Assembly (NCBI GenBank): GCA_937899905.1
Contig: CALCCF010000103.1
Location: forward strand, 1 to 64,000
DNA: 64,000 bases
Direction: 5' to 3'
DNA from: an uncultured Phycisphaeraceae bacterium
GTDB lineage: Bacteria; Planctomycetota; Phycisphaerae; Phycisphaerales; UBA1924
Shown here: positions 50,931-60,240 of the stretch, in pieces
Layout: every line of letters starts with the position of its first letter
Numbering within the stretch: the stretch's first letter is position 1
Made by a program: the position numbers and the translations under genes
The notes under the pieces: model-generated
The model's database searches: none
What the model saw: the letters and a program-made list of their open reading frames with translations, nothing else
Told to the model about the DNA's origin: nothing

Positions 50931-51060
50931 GGTCGGCTCCCTGACCCCTGTCCCATTGACTCCGAAGCGCCGAGATCTCGGGCTTCAGGCCTGGCAGCAT
51001 GGTCCATCCGTGGCCACGCATTGCAGAGTATACAGAATACCACCACCAAACGCCAGCGTT

Positions 51061-51327
51061 TCATGCTTTCGCGGTAGAGGTTTTCTCGCTTTCTGTTGGG
51101 GAAAGCTCCGCTATCCCGCTCCGTTCACGCTCGCGCTCGACCACTCGAACGGCGACATACTCGAACACCGCGCCCGTCACATAGCCCAAAACGACACAGC
51201 AGACACTCGCAAGGAGCGCGCGCACGAGCACCGATGTGGCATCAGCGCTCGAGAAAAGTCCAGAAACCAACGCGATCGCGAAGCCGCACAGACCACTCAA
51301 GGGTCCGCAAACGCGCGAAGGCGCCAT
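51061..51327 (-). CDS. Small membrane protein between flhG and fliA
   Basis: 88 aa from ATG 51327. Two hydrophobic segments (LCGFAIALVSGLFSSADA; LVRALLASVCCVVLGYVTGAVFEYVAV) are followed by a charged tail (VERERERSG...). Not recognised. The frame stays open upstream to 51546, but that part partly overlaps flhG and is Arg-rich, so I trust only the C-terminal portion; a TTG start about 24 codons earlier is possible. Its position between flhG and fliA suggests a link with the flagellum. Confidence 0.5.
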   Translation of the reverse strand: MAPSRVCGPLSGLCGFAIALVSGLFSSADATSVLVRALLASVCCVVLGYVTGAVFEYVAVRVVERERERSGIAELSPTESEKTSTAKA

Positions 51328-51454
51328 CTGTAGCGGTTGGGACAGGGGCACGGCAACGATCCATCGGCACGGCGCACCGGCGACTCCAGCCAAAGTGCGC
51401 AACCAATTCGAGTTGTGCGCAGCACTTGCGCAACGCCGCTCCCTCGCGGCGTGG

Positions 51455-52369
51455 CTATCGGGCTCGCATAAAGCGTGCCAAGCGGAGCCCGCGCGGACGC
51501 GTCGACCTCTTGCGGTGCGCTTCCGCTGGCTCGATCTCATCGGCAAGACGCGCGATGATCCGATCTAAGTGCTTCCAGGCCTGGGACTTGGGCGACCCGA
51601 TCGGCAGCGGACGCCGCATCCGGGCACACCGAGAAACCGCCGGGTCCTCGGGGACATGGCCGATCATCGGCAGGCCCATCGCGAGGAACTTGGCCGCAAC
51701 CTCGGCGATGCGTGCATGGGCGGCCTGGGCTTCCGCTTCCGAACGAGTCCGATTTATCAACACTCTCGGCGGCTGGCTCCCGGAGGATCCGCGAAGCGAT
51801 TTTACCAGGGCGTACGCATCGGCCAAAGACGCCGGGTCCGGGGTGGCCATCGCGATCGGATAGGCCGAACTCGCCAAACCCTCTCTTACCGAGGCCCCGA
51901 GGCCCGCGCCGTGGTCAACGACGACCACATCCATCGCCTGCTGCAACACATCCACGGTCTGCATGACCGCCGTCCGGGCGTCGATCATCGAGGCTTTGCC
52001 CAGCGGGCCGACCATTCCCGGAACGAAGACCACGCCTCGGGGTCCCCGAGTGCAGATCCGTCGCACCAGGTCGGCGGTCACGGTACCGCCTCGGGAGACA
52101 TGCGCGACCGCTTCGGTCAGCCGGGCCGTCGGACGCAAGCCGCAGATGAGGTCGGCATTGGCTAAACCGAGGTCGGCATCGACCAGCGCGGTCTTCAAGC
52201 CTCGAGACGCAAGCCCGATGGCGATCGAGACCGCGACTGTCGTCTTTCCGACACCGCCCTTGCCCGATGCGATCGCGATCACCGGGCAGCGCCGCGTTGG
52301 CACTTCCGTAGGCGCCTCGCGATGCGCGATGCGCCGTAGGGCGGTCGCCTGGTCCTGCACCGCCGGCAT
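51455..52369 (-). CDS. flhG: FlhG/MinD-type ATPase (flagellar number regulator)
   Basis: 304 aa. Deviant Walker A GKGGVGKTTVAVSIAIGLA, switch DADLGLANADLICGL and the MVVVDHGAGLG-type Walker B are visible, matching FlhG/YlxH. The C-terminal end is basic (RKRSTRPRGLRLARF), consistent with a membrane-targeting amphipathic segment. FlhG works against FlhF to set number and placement of flagella. The ATG at 52369 shares a base with the flhF stop (TGATG); GTG 52372 is the alternative. Confidence 0.92.
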   Translation of the reverse strand: MPAVQDQATALRRIAHREAPTEVPTRRCPVIAIASGKGGVGKTTVAVSIAIGLASRGLKTALVDADLGLANADLICGLRPTARLTEAVAHVSRGGTVTADLVRRICTRGPRGVVFVPGMVGPLGKASMIDARTAVMQTVDVLQQAMDVVVVDHGAGLGASVREGLASSAYPIAMATPDPASLADAYALVKSLRGSSGSQPPRVLINRTRSEAEAQAAHARIAEVAAKFLAMGLPMIGHVPEDPAVSRCARMRRPLPIGSPKSQAWKHLDRIIARLADEIEPAEAHRKRSTRPRGLRLARFMRAR

Positions 52370-53916
52370 CACACGACCGCCTCAGCGAGTGGCTCAGCGA
52401 GTGACTCCTTGGGGCTCGGCGCCCGGTCGAACGGAGGCTCTTCCGATGCCCGGTCGGGCCGCGCGTTCGCGTGAGATCCCATCAGCATCCGGGCGAGGCG
52501 ATCCGCTCTACCCGGCTCGATGTGGTCGGGCACCTCCTGCCCCGTGGTGATGAAGCTGAGCGGGAGCCCCAGCTCATGCACCATGGAAGCCATCGGACCG
52601 ACCGAATCGGCCTCGTCGACCTTCGTAAACAGCACGCGATCCGGGTTGGCCTTGGCGAATCCAGAAGCGGCCCGGCGCAACGCTGAGGCCCCAGCCGTCG
52701 ACGACAGCACGAGGTGCGTCTCGTGCGGCTTGGCGGCTTCGAGATAGGCCGAAAGCTCATCGAGCCTCTGGCCATCACGCGGCGATCGCCCAGCCGTGTC
52801 GATCAGCACGACGTCGCAGTCCGACATCGCCCTGCATGCCGAAGCCATCTCTGCGGAGCTCATGACCACGCGCAAGGGCACGCTGATGATGCTCGCATAG
52901 GTGCGCAATTGCTCGACCGCCGCGATGCGGAACGTATCGGTCGTAATGAGCCCGACCCGCTGCCCGCGACGGAGCTTGTACGCCGCCGCCAGCTTCGCCA
53001 CGGTCGTGGTCTTACCGACCCCAGTCGGCCCAACGAGCGCGATTACCAGCGGGCCACCGTCGCTTGGGGCCCGGCTCGGTGTGGCAATGGGGACGGCGTC
53101 GGTGAACGCGCTCATCACCGTCGAACGAACGAGGCTCGAGTCCTCCAGTTCGCTCTCACTCAACGCCAGACGGACGCGACTGGCCACGTGGTCGGCCAGC
53201 TGGCGATCGACCTCGGCCTCGATCAGCTTGACATAGACGTCCGCCAATGGCTCGCCCAGCGTCGACGCCGATATTGGGCCAGCGTGCTGGGTGTGCATCA
53301 TGCGGCCGAGCAGGTGACGCAAGCTGCGAATCTCGTCGCCCACGGTTGGCTCGTGCGCATGCTCGGGCGATACAGGGGCGCTCGACCGAACCCGGAGCGC
53401 TTCGCCCGCGGCCGGTTCGGTCGAGTCATCCAGCGCGGGTGACGGCCGACCCTCCGGCACATCAGGTTTCGCAACCGTGATGGGCTCTGGAGCCATCACC
53501 GGGGGCTTCGCTGCGGATGCCAGCGCGGTATACCGCTCCAGCAACGCTTTGCGGTGCTGGGGCGACGTCGGGTCGGCCGTAGCTGGCTCGTCCCTTGTTG
53601 CGCCCGGCTCTCGTCGCGCTCGTCGGGCATCCGCAGCCGAATCGCGCGTTGGGCTGGCGGCCGAACGCGTACGGATCCCAGGAGAGCCAGACTCCGATCG
53701 GGCAGGCCGGCGTTTGGCCGATTCGCCACGCTGTCGATCTCGCACGACCGAAGCCGGCGACGCGGTCACCTCGACGACAGGCCGGCCACCAAAGCCAAAC
53801 AGCCCGCCGACCTTGTAGTTCCGCGTGTGCAGGATGATCGCGTCGCGGCCCAGCTCCCGCTGAACGGCGTCGATGGCATCCGCCATGGAACGAGCACGAT
53901 ACGTCCGGATGCCCAT
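52369..53916 (-). CDS. flhF: FlhF, SRP-type GTPase of flagellar placement
   Basis: 515 aa. The B-domain begins MGIRTYRARSMADAIDAVQRELGRDAIILHTR, which fixes the start at 53916. A long disordered linker (about residues 85-210) is rich in Arg, Ser and Pro. The NG domain has G1 GPTGVGKTTTVAKLA, then TTDTFRIAAVEQLRTYA, G3 DTAGRSPRD and G4 TKVDEADS. FlhF recruits early flagellar parts to the pole or site of assembly. A direct repeat in the DNA encodes the C-terminal SLAEPLAEAVV. It overlaps flhG by one base and lies 130 bp after flhA. Confidence 0.95.
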   Translation of the reverse strand: MGIRTYRARSMADAIDAVQRELGRDAIILHTRNYKVGGLFGFGGRPVVEVTASPASVVRDRQRGESAKRRPARSESGSPGIRTRSAASPTRDSAADARRARREPGATRDEPATADPTSPQHRKALLERYTALASAAKPPVMAPEPITVAKPDVPEGRPSPALDDSTEPAAGEALRVRSSAPVSPEHAHEPTVGDEIRSLRHLLGRMMHTQHAGPISASTLGEPLADVYVKLIEAEVDRQLADHVASRVRLALSESELEDSSLVRSTVMSAFTDAVPIATPSRAPSDGGPLVIALVGPTGVGKTTTVAKLAAAYKLRRGQRVGLITTDTFRIAAVEQLRTYASIISVPLRVVMSSAEMASACRAMSDCDVVLIDTAGRSPRDGQRLDELSAYLEAAKPHETHLVLSSTAGASALRRAASGFAKANPDRVLFTKVDEADSVGPMASMVHELGLPLSFITTGQEVPDHIEPGRADRLARMLMGSHANARPDRASEEPPFDRAPSPKESLAEPLAEAVV

Positions 53917-54046
53917 CGCCCTCCGTGGCTCCTTTTGGCTCCCCAGGGAGCAAATCCGGCGGGCCTCCTGCCCACCGCTCGGTCGACCGAAGTATCGGCC
54001 CGTGCTCGCGGTCTCGGCGAGTTTTTGCCCCCACACCATCAGGCGA

Positions 54047-56173
54047 CTAGCCGGCCTGCGCGACCGCCGCACCGGACGCTTCGGCCGGCGGCCTTACGAG
54101 GCCCACCGCATTGAGCTCGATCTTCTGGTCAACCTCGTTGTAGCCGAGTACCGCGACGCCTGGCAGCCGCGGCTCCATGATCTGGAACAGCACCGCCCTG
54201 ACGGTGGGCGAGGCCAACAGAACGGGCGAGCGCCCCGCGCTGACAACCGGCTCGAGCGCCTTTGAGATCTGCTCGGCCACGGTGTTCGTCACGCCAGCCG
54301 GCATGGTCAGCGTTGTACTCTCTGTAGTACGATCGATATAGCTGCTCACAAGATCTTCCATCGCTGGGTCGACGGTGGCGCATGTCAGCACGACGCGGCC
54401 ATCGCCCTCGTCCACCGCGTACTGGTGACAGATCGCTCGACGCAGCCCGTTGCGGACGTACTCGGTCAGCACATCGATGTCCTTACTCTTGCCGCCCCAG
54501 TCGGCCAGCACCTCGAGGATGGTCTCCATGTCCCGCACGGGCACGCGCTCGCGCAGGAGGTTCTGCAAGACGTGTTGGAGGTCCGCCAGCTTCACCGGGC
54601 CGGCCAGAGCCTCCTCGACCAGCTTGGGCGCCCGCTCCTTCACGCCCTCGATCAGGTTGCTGACCTCCTCGCGAGTGAGCAATTCGCTCGCGTGGGCCTT
54701 GACAACCTCGGTCAGGTGCGTTGTCAGCACGCTCGTCGCGTCGACGACCGTGTAGTTCATCGACTCGGCCCGCATGCGCATGTCGGGCGTGATCCACCAC
54801 GCGTCGAGGCCGAACGCGGGCTCGGTCGTCGCTTCTCCTTCGAGCCTGCCGTTGGCGATGCCCGGGTCCATCGCCAGGAGCTGATCGGGACGGGTCTCGC
54901 CTCGCGCCACATCGGCCCCGCGAATGCGAACGCGGTAGTGCGTCGGCGGCAGTTGGAGGTTGTCGCGGATACGCACCGGCGGCATCACGAAGCCGGTGTC
55001 GAGCGCAAGCTGGCGGCGCACGGCCGAAATGCGCTCGAGCAGGTCGTTGCCGTCGCCGGTGCCCACCAAGGGCACCAGGGCCTGGCCAACCTCCAACTCG
55101 AGCAAATCGACCTTCAAGAGCGTCTCCACGGCCGGGGGTGCCGGTGGCGGCGCGGGCGGGGGTGGTGGCGGTGGCTTCACGGCCCGGCTCATGGCAAAGG
55201 CGATGCCGCCCAACCCAACCGACGTTGCCAGCAGCGGGATCGCCGGCAGCCCGGTGAACGCCAGCACGAACAAGAAGCCCGAGGTAATGAACAGGCCCTT
55301 GGGCTGGCTGAACACCTGGCCGGTCAGCTCGGTGCCAAGCTCGCCCTTGTCCCCCGAGCGCGTCACGATAAGGGCCGCCGCGATCGCGATGATGAACGAG
55401 GGGATCTGGCTCGTGAGTCCATCACCGATCGTCAGCCGGCTGAACGTCTCGGCCGTCTGCGCCGCGGGCCAGCCACGCTCGAGCGCCCCAACAGCGAACC
55501 CACCGGCGATGTTCACGCCCGTGATCACGATGCCCGCGATGGCATCGCCGCGAACGAACTTGCTGGCACCGTCCATCGCGCCGAAGAAGTCGGCCTCTCG
55601 GCGGATCTCTTCGCGACGCTCGCGCGCCTCGCCCTCGGAGATGATCCCCGCGTTCAGATCGGCGTCGATCGCCATCTGCTTGCCGGGCATGGCATCGAGC
55701 GTGAACCGCGCGGCGACCTCGCTGATGCGTGTGGCTCCCTTGGTGATGACCAAGAACTGTACAGCCACGAGGATCAGGAAGATCACGACACCAACAAACA
55801 GCGAATCGCCCGCGACGAAGTTGCCGAACGCCTCGATGACCTGCCCCGCCACGCCGAGCGCCTCTTCTGGCGTGCTCGCGTCGGCGGTCAGGATCAGTCG
55901 CGTAGAAGCGATGTTCAGCACGAGGCGGAACATCGTGACGCCCAGCAGCAGTGACGGGAACACGCTGAACTTCAGCGGCCGATCCATGTACAGGACCGTC
56001 AGCAGCACGACCACCGACAGCGACACGTTGGCCGAGATCATGAGGTCGAGCATCACCGGCGGCAACGGCACGATGAGCACCGCCAGCAGCGCGACGAACC
56101 CGATGGGCACGATGATGCCGCGCCACTTCGCCAGCGACTCCAGCCGAGCCAGGATGCCGTCGCCCGCTGCCAT
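54047..56173 (-). CDS. flhA: Flagellar export gate protein FlhA
   Basis: 708 aa. Eight or so N-terminal membrane segments with the FHIPEP-type block (FTLDAMPGKQMAIDADLNAGIISEGEARERREEI), then a cytoplasmic export-receptor domain (VDLLELEVGQALVPLV ... VHVLQNLLRERVPVRDMETILE-like region). Between them lies an unusual polyproline linker (KPPPPPPPAPPPAPPAV). FlhA forms the nonameric ring that binds chaperone-substrate complexes. Its ATG shares a base with the flhB stop. Confidence 0.97.
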   Translation of the reverse strand: MAAGDGILARLESLAKWRGIIVPIGFVALLAVLIVPLPPVMLDLMISANVSLSVVVLLTVLYMDRPLKFSVFPSLLLGVTMFRLVLNIASTRLILTADASTPEEALGVAGQVIEAFGNFVAGDSLFVGVVIFLILVAVQFLVITKGATRISEVAARFTLDAMPGKQMAIDADLNAGIISEGEARERREEIRREADFFGAMDGASKFVRGDAIAGIVITGVNIAGGFAVGALERGWPAAQTAETFSRLTIGDGLTSQIPSFIIAIAAALIVTRSGDKGELGTELTGQVFSQPKGLFITSGFLFVLAFTGLPAIPLLATSVGLGGIAFAMSRAVKPPPPPPPAPPPAPPAVETLLKVDLLELEVGQALVPLVGTGDGNDLLERISAVRRQLALDTGFVMPPVRIRDNLQLPPTHYRVRIRGADVARGETRPDQLLAMDPGIANGRLEGEATTEPAFGLDAWWITPDMRMRAESMNYTVVDATSVLTTHLTEVVKAHASELLTREEVSNLIEGVKERAPKLVEEALAGPVKLADLQHVLQNLLRERVPVRDMETILEVLADWGGKSKDIDVLTEYVRNGLRRAICHQYAVDEGDGRVVLTCATVDPAMEDLVSSYIDRTTESTTLTMPAGVTNTVAEQISKALEPVVSAGRSPVLLASPTVRAVLFQIMEPRLPGVAVLGYNEVDQKIELNAVGLVRPPAEASGAAVAQAG

Positions 56174-57291
56174 CAGTCGTCAACCCCCGCGCCCAGCGAG
56201 TCGCCCGCGGCCGCCCCCACGGCCTCGGCCTGGCGATTGTCGATCCGGTACACGTACGCCAGCACCTCGGCGACCGCCTCGTAGTGCTCGGGGCTGATGG
56301 CCTGCCCGACATCGACACCCCGGTAGAGCGCGCGAGCGAGCGGCGGACGCTCGACGACCGGCACGCCATGCGTGCGCGCAACCTCGCGGATCTTCAGCGC
56401 GACGTAGTCGGCTCCCTTGGCTACGACCTCGGGCGCCGCCATAGTCTTCGAATCGTACTTCAGCGCTACGGAGAAGTGCGTCGGATTCGTCACCACGACG
56501 TCGGCGTTGGGCACGTCCTGCTGCACGCGCTGCATCGCGATCTCTCGCGCCACGCGCGAGCGACGCTGCTTCATCTCCGGATCACCGTCCATCGACTTCT
56601 GCTCTTCTTTGACCTCCTGCTTGGTCATCTTGTTGTCGTAGCGGTGCTGCCACTTCTGGTACTTCAAGTCGGCGAAGCCGATGATCAGCAGCGCGAGCAG
56701 CATCCACGCGACGAGCTCGATCATCGCTCGCAGCGCCACGATGGTGCCGGTCCGAAGATCCGAGTGCGGTAGCTGGCCCAGCGCCGGCAGCCACCGCATC
56801 ACCACAATCACCACAACGATGGTGATCAGGATCACCTTCGTGAAATCCATGATGAACTTCACCCAGCCCTTGGGACCCATCACGCGCTTGAAGCCCGCGA
56901 CCGGGTTCAAACGATCGAGCTTGGGTGTCAGAGCCTCGGGCGAGAGCGCGAAACCAACCTGCACGACCTGCGACAACGCGGCGACCAAGAACATGAGCAG
57001 CATCGTCGGCACCAGGATGACGGTGGCCCGGCCGCCGAGCCAGACCAGGATGGCCGTGATATCGCCAACCACCACCTGCCGGCCCGGCGCACTGCCACCG
57101 AGCACATCGCGCATAACGCCGAACATCATGCCCGTCGCCAGCAGACCGAACGCCAGCAGCAGGATCGCCGCCCCGGCCATCATGACCACGGCCCCGAAGT
57201 CCTGGCTCCGGCCCACCTGGCCGCGCTCGCGCGCCTTCTTCAGCTTCTGTGCGGTTGGTTCCTCGGTCCGCTCACCGGGGTCATCAGCCAT
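56173..57291 (-). CDS. flhB: Flagellar export switch protein FlhB
   Basis: 372 aa. Starts with the conserved DDPGERTEEPTAQKLKKARERGQV, has four membrane segments, and a cytoplasmic domain with the autocleavage site NPTH (VVTNPTHFSVALKYD, Asn near residue 270). Cleavage there switches export from rod/hook to filament proteins. The C-terminal tail is extended by about 20 Ala/Gly-rich residues. It overlaps fliR by 8 bp and flhA by 1 base. Confidence 0.97.
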   Translation of the reverse strand: MADDPGERTEEPTAQKLKKARERGQVGRSQDFGAVVMMAGAAILLLAFGLLATGMMFGVMRDVLGGSAPGRQVVVGDITAILVWLGGRATVILVPTMLLMFLVAALSQVVQVGFALSPEALTPKLDRLNPVAGFKRVMGPKGWVKFIMDFTKVILITIVVVIVVMRWLPALGQLPHSDLRTGTIVALRAMIELVAWMLLALLIIGFADLKYQKWQHRYDNKMTKQEVKEEQKSMDGDPEMKQRRSRVAREIAMQRVQQDVPNADVVVTNPTHFSVALKYDSKTMAAPEVVAKGADYVALKIREVARTHGVPVVERPPLARALYRGVDVGQAISPEHYEAVAEVLAYVYRIDNRQAEAVGAAAGDSLGAGVDD

Positions 57292-58111
57292 CGCCTACCC
57301 CCGTTGTCACCGAGTCTTGCCCAGGCTCGCCGAGCGTCCGGGCCCACGAGAAGATCTGTTCGAACGCCTCGACGATCCCCTCGCCCGCGACCTCGCCGAT
57401 CGCAAAGATCGCCACCGTGATCACACCCAGCCCCATGACGATCTGGATCGCGAAGCCGATGGTCATGATGTTGATCTGTGGGACCGTGCGCATCAGCACG
57501 CCCATCGCCAGGCTGATGAGCGTGCCCATGAGCAGCACCGGCATCGCGATGCGCAGGCCGATGACGAACGCCGCGTCGGTCATCGCCGCCATGAGCTGGA
57601 TCGGCGCGACATCGAGCCACGCCATGCCCGGCGGCAGCGTCTCGAAGGTCTGCATGACCGCGAGCACCATGTGCTCGAGCCCGCCCATCTGCACGAAGAT
57701 TGCCAGTCCCATCAGGTACAGCAACTGGCCAATGACCTCCGACTGCGCGTCGAACTCGGGGTTAAACACCTGGGCAAGCGCAAGGCCCATCTTGTAGCTA
57801 ATGATGCTGCCCGCGACCTGGATCGCCACCAGCGGCAGCGTCGCCAGCATGCCGATGGCCAGCCCGATCAGCACCTCGGCCAGCAGCACCATCGCGAGCG
57901 AGCCGATCTCCAGCGGCGGCGTCTCGATGCCCGCCGACGCAACCGCTGGGTACAACGCGACCGTCAACATCACGAGCAGCAGCACGCGGAACTGCCGCAT
58001 GAGCAGCCGGCTGGCCAGCACGGGCGCAAACAAGAACAACCCGCTCAGCCGCGCAGCCACAAGCCAGAACGGCATCAGGTTCTCGAAGATGGCCACCAGC
58101 GCCGGATCCAC
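57284..58111 (-). CDS. fliR: Flagellar export protein FliR
   Basis: 275 aa with six hydrophobic segments (LMPFWLVAARLSGLFLFAPVLASRLL near the N-terminus; VAIQVAGSIISYKMGLALAQVFNPEFDAQSEVIGQLLYLMGLAIF in the middle) as in FliR of the FliPQR export gate. The start is GTG at 58111. The C-terminus overlaps flhB by 8 bp; fliQ ends 20 bp upstream. Confidence 0.95.
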   Translation of the reverse strand: MDPALVAIFENLMPFWLVAARLSGLFLFAPVLASRLLMRQFRVLLLVMLTVALYPAVASAGIETPPLEIGSLAMVLLAEVLIGLAIGMLATLPLVAIQVAGSIISYKMGLALAQVFNPEFDAQSEVIGQLLYLMGLAIFVQMGGLEHMVLAVMQTFETLPPGMAWLDVAPIQLMAAMTDAAFVIGLRIAMPVLLMGTLISLAMGVLMRTVPQINIMTIGFAIQIVMGLGVITVAIFAIGEVAGEGIVEAFEQIFSWARTLGEPGQDSVTTGVGDG

Positions 58112-58131
58112 CGCCCGCCCCCTTGCGCTGG

Positions 58132-58389
58132 TTAGAACAGCTTGAACATCTCAACCGCGAACGCCACGAGCTGACCCACCATCCACGGCAGCAGCAGCAA
58201 CGCCACGACGATCATGCCCAGGATCTTGGGCACGAACGACAGCGTCTGGTCCTGGATCGATGTCAGCGACTGGAACAGGCTCACGATCAACCCGATGATC
58301 ACACCGACGACGAGGATCGGCCCTCCAACGCGCAGCGTCAGCAACAGGACATCGCGCACGAGCTCGATGAGCCAGTCCTTCCCACCCAT
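58132..58389 (-). CDS. fliQ: Flagellar export protein FliQ
   Basis: 85 aa, two membrane helices: DVLLLTLRVGGPILVVGVIIGLIVSLFQSLTSIQDQTLSFVPKIL is the family signature, followed by MIVVALLLLPWMVGQLVAFAVEMF. Component of the FliPQR gate. It begins 3 bp after the fliP stop. Confidence 0.97.
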   Translation of the reverse strand: MGGKDWLIELVRDVLLLTLRVGGPILVVGVIIGLIVSLFQSLTSIQDQTLSFVPKILGMIVVALLLLPWMVGQLVAFAVEMFKLF

Positions 58390-58392
58390 GCG

Positions 58393-59409
58393 CTACGCCC
58401 CCCATCCGCTCGGCAAGACCGAGGGCCAGAACGACAGGTTCGCCATCAGGGGAGGCACGAGCACCATCCCCTCGCCCGCCGCCCGCGAGACGTGCTCGCT
58501 CAATCGCTCGAGTTGGCCCTCCAGCACGAAGCTCTCCAGCAACGACCCGGCGAGCAGCTGCCATCCGTCGGCCAGCACGAACAGCAACAGCTTGAACGGC
58601 AGGCTGATGAGCACCGGGGGCAGCATCATCATGCTCATCGAGATCAGCACGCTCGCGATCACCATGTCAATGATCAAGAACGGCAGGTAGATCCGGAAGC
58701 CCATCAGGAACGCGACCTTCAACTCGCTGAGCATGTACGCGGGCACCAACTCGGCCATGCCCACATCCGCTCGCGTTAGCGTGCTCGGATCGCTGACATC
58801 ATGCCCCCGATACTCCATGATGGTCAGCAGGCTCGGCCAGTTGTTCGTCGCCTCGATCTGGTCGAACATGAAGTCGCGCAGCGGCCTGGCACCCGCATCC
58901 CAGAGCTGCTCGTAATCGGTGATCTGGCCCTGCTCATAGGGAACGATCGCCTCGTCGTAGATGCGCCCGATCGTGGGCGTCATGATGAACAGCGTCAGGA
59001 ACAGTGCCAACGCCAGCAGCACTTGGCTCGGCGGTACGGTCTGCGTACCAAGCGCTTGCTTGAGCAAGCCCAGAACGATGATGATGCGGATGAACGAGGT
59101 CGTCATCAGCATGATCGACGGCACCAACGTGATGACCGTCAGCACGAGCAGGATGCTCACCGCCGCGCTGATGCCCGGCCGCTGCCCCTGCGCATCGGGC
59201 GGAAGCACGTCGGCTGCTGCTCCGAGCACCGAGAGCGGGTTCGGACCGCCGTCCTGGCCCTCGAGGGCTCGACCAAGCTCGCGAGCGCTCGCCGGCGCTG
59301 TTGCCTCGGCCGTGGGCGCGACCATCGGCGGCCCCATGATCTCTTGAGCCTGCACGCTACAGGCCAGCAGCCCGATCACCAACACGAACGTGGCAACCAC
59401 CCGGCTCAC
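58393..59409 (-). CDS. fliP: Flagellar export protein FliP
   Basis: 338 aa. A cleavable-type signal peptide (RVVATFVLVIGLLACSVQAQ) and a Gly/Ala/Pro-rich linker precede the membrane domain: SILLVLTVITLVPSIMLMTTSFIRIIIVLGLLKQALGTQTVPPSQVLLALALFLTLF and the C-terminal LIDMVIASVLISMSMMMLPPVLISLPFKLLLFVLADGW-type block. Five FliP subunits form the core of the gate. The start is GTG, overlapping the fliO stop (GTGA). Confidence 0.96.
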   Translation of the reverse strand: MSRVVATFVLVIGLLACSVQAQEIMGPPMVAPTAEATAPASARELGRALEGQDGGPNPLSVLGAAADVLPPDAQGQRPGISAAVSILLVLTVITLVPSIMLMTTSFIRIIIVLGLLKQALGTQTVPPSQVLLALALFLTLFIMTPTIGRIYDEAIVPYEQGQITDYEQLWDAGARPLRDFMFDQIEATNNWPSLLTIMEYRGHDVSDPSTLTRADVGMAELVPAYMLSELKVAFLMGFRIYLPFLIIDMVIASVLISMSMMMLPPVLISLPFKLLLFVLADGWQLLAGSLLESFVLEGQLERLSEHVSRAAGEGMVLVPPLMANLSFWPSVLPSGWGA

Positions 59410-60158
59410 GCGAACAGCCCCCGAGACTCACCAACCGGCTCGCCACGCGGACCAACCTCGATGATCTCGCCGCGCTCGACGCCATCCCCTTCACTCGCCT
59501 GGAATCGCTCCATCGCCTGGCGGAAGCGCGACGAGATCGACTCGCTCGCCTCATCGCGGGTCTGCCGCAAGATGGCAGCGACCTCGTCGGGCTCGTCGAA
59601 CTGCGCCAGCGTTGTGAATCCCGCGCTCTTACCGGCCATGGTCTGGCTAAGGAGCAGGATGCGCCGATCGATGCGCAACAGCACGAACACCTGGCCGCGA
59701 CCGACGGGATACCGGGCCAGCACCTCGAGTACGCCGCTCGGCGCCCGGCCACCCGGCCCGATCATGGCCGCCACCGACCCGCTGCGCCGCGACAGGAAGC
59801 GGATCGCCGCGGCCAGCACGAGGATCAGCCCGAGCACCAGTGCGACGGACGCCAGCGAACGAGCCCAGCCACTCCCGGTCGCCGCACCGGAAGACCCTTC
59901 CGGCGTTGCCGATTCGGCTGGGGCCATGAGCGGCATGCTCGATTCGGCCGGCAACTCTCGCCGCTCTGCCGCTCGCACGGGCTGAGTCTGGGCCGTCGGC
60001 GGCTGGGGCTGTGCTTGTGCTCCAGGTTCAACCTGTGGAGTTTGGACCGAGGCGGGCGCGGACCACGACTCGCCCATCGGTGGACCAACCTGGGCGTGCG
60101 CCGCCGCGCAAAGGGCGACGATGCCAATCACCGAGATGTCCACCGTCCGTCGCGCCAT
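59406..60158 (-). CDS. fliO: Flagellar biosynthesis protein FliO
   Basis: 250 aa. Start at ATG 60158 after AGGAAGG. A signal-like N-terminus (SVIGIVALCAAAHAQ) leads to a long Pro/Gln/Ala-rich periplasmic segment, then a single membrane helix (LASVALVLGLILVLAAAIRFL) and a cytoplasmic FliO domain (LEVLARYPVGRGQVFVLLRIDRRILLLSQT). FliO helps assemble the FliPQR complex. It overlaps fliP by 4 bp. Confidence 0.9.
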   Translation of the reverse strand: MARRTVDISVIGIVALCAAAHAQVGPPMGESWSAPASVQTPQVEPGAQAQPQPPTAQTQPVRAAERRELPAESSMPLMAPAESATPEGSSGAATGSGWARSLASVALVLGLILVLAAAIRFLSRRSGSVAAMIGPGGRAPSGVLEVLARYPVGRGQVFVLLRIDRRILLLSQTMAGKSAGFTTLAQFDEPDEVAAILRQTRDEASESISSRFRQAMERFQASEGDGVERGEIIEVGPRGEPVGESRGLFA

Positions 60159-60240
60159 GTCGCCTTCCTGGCTTGGCACGCGCGGGCTCCGCCGCGCGTT
60201 TGGGGCGAACGCCCCTCGATACTCCAAAGTCCCCCGAGAC

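Noticed and set aside
54425-55954. 509-codon plus-strand ORF inside flhA
   Set aside because: Shadow of flhA; no plausible start context and low-complexity composition.
53554-56297. Long plus-strand ORFs antisense to flhA, flhB and fliR (up to about 500 codons)
   Set aside because: Composition is Arg/His/Ala or Ser/Pro shadow sequence produced by high GC3 on the real strand; no domains are visible.
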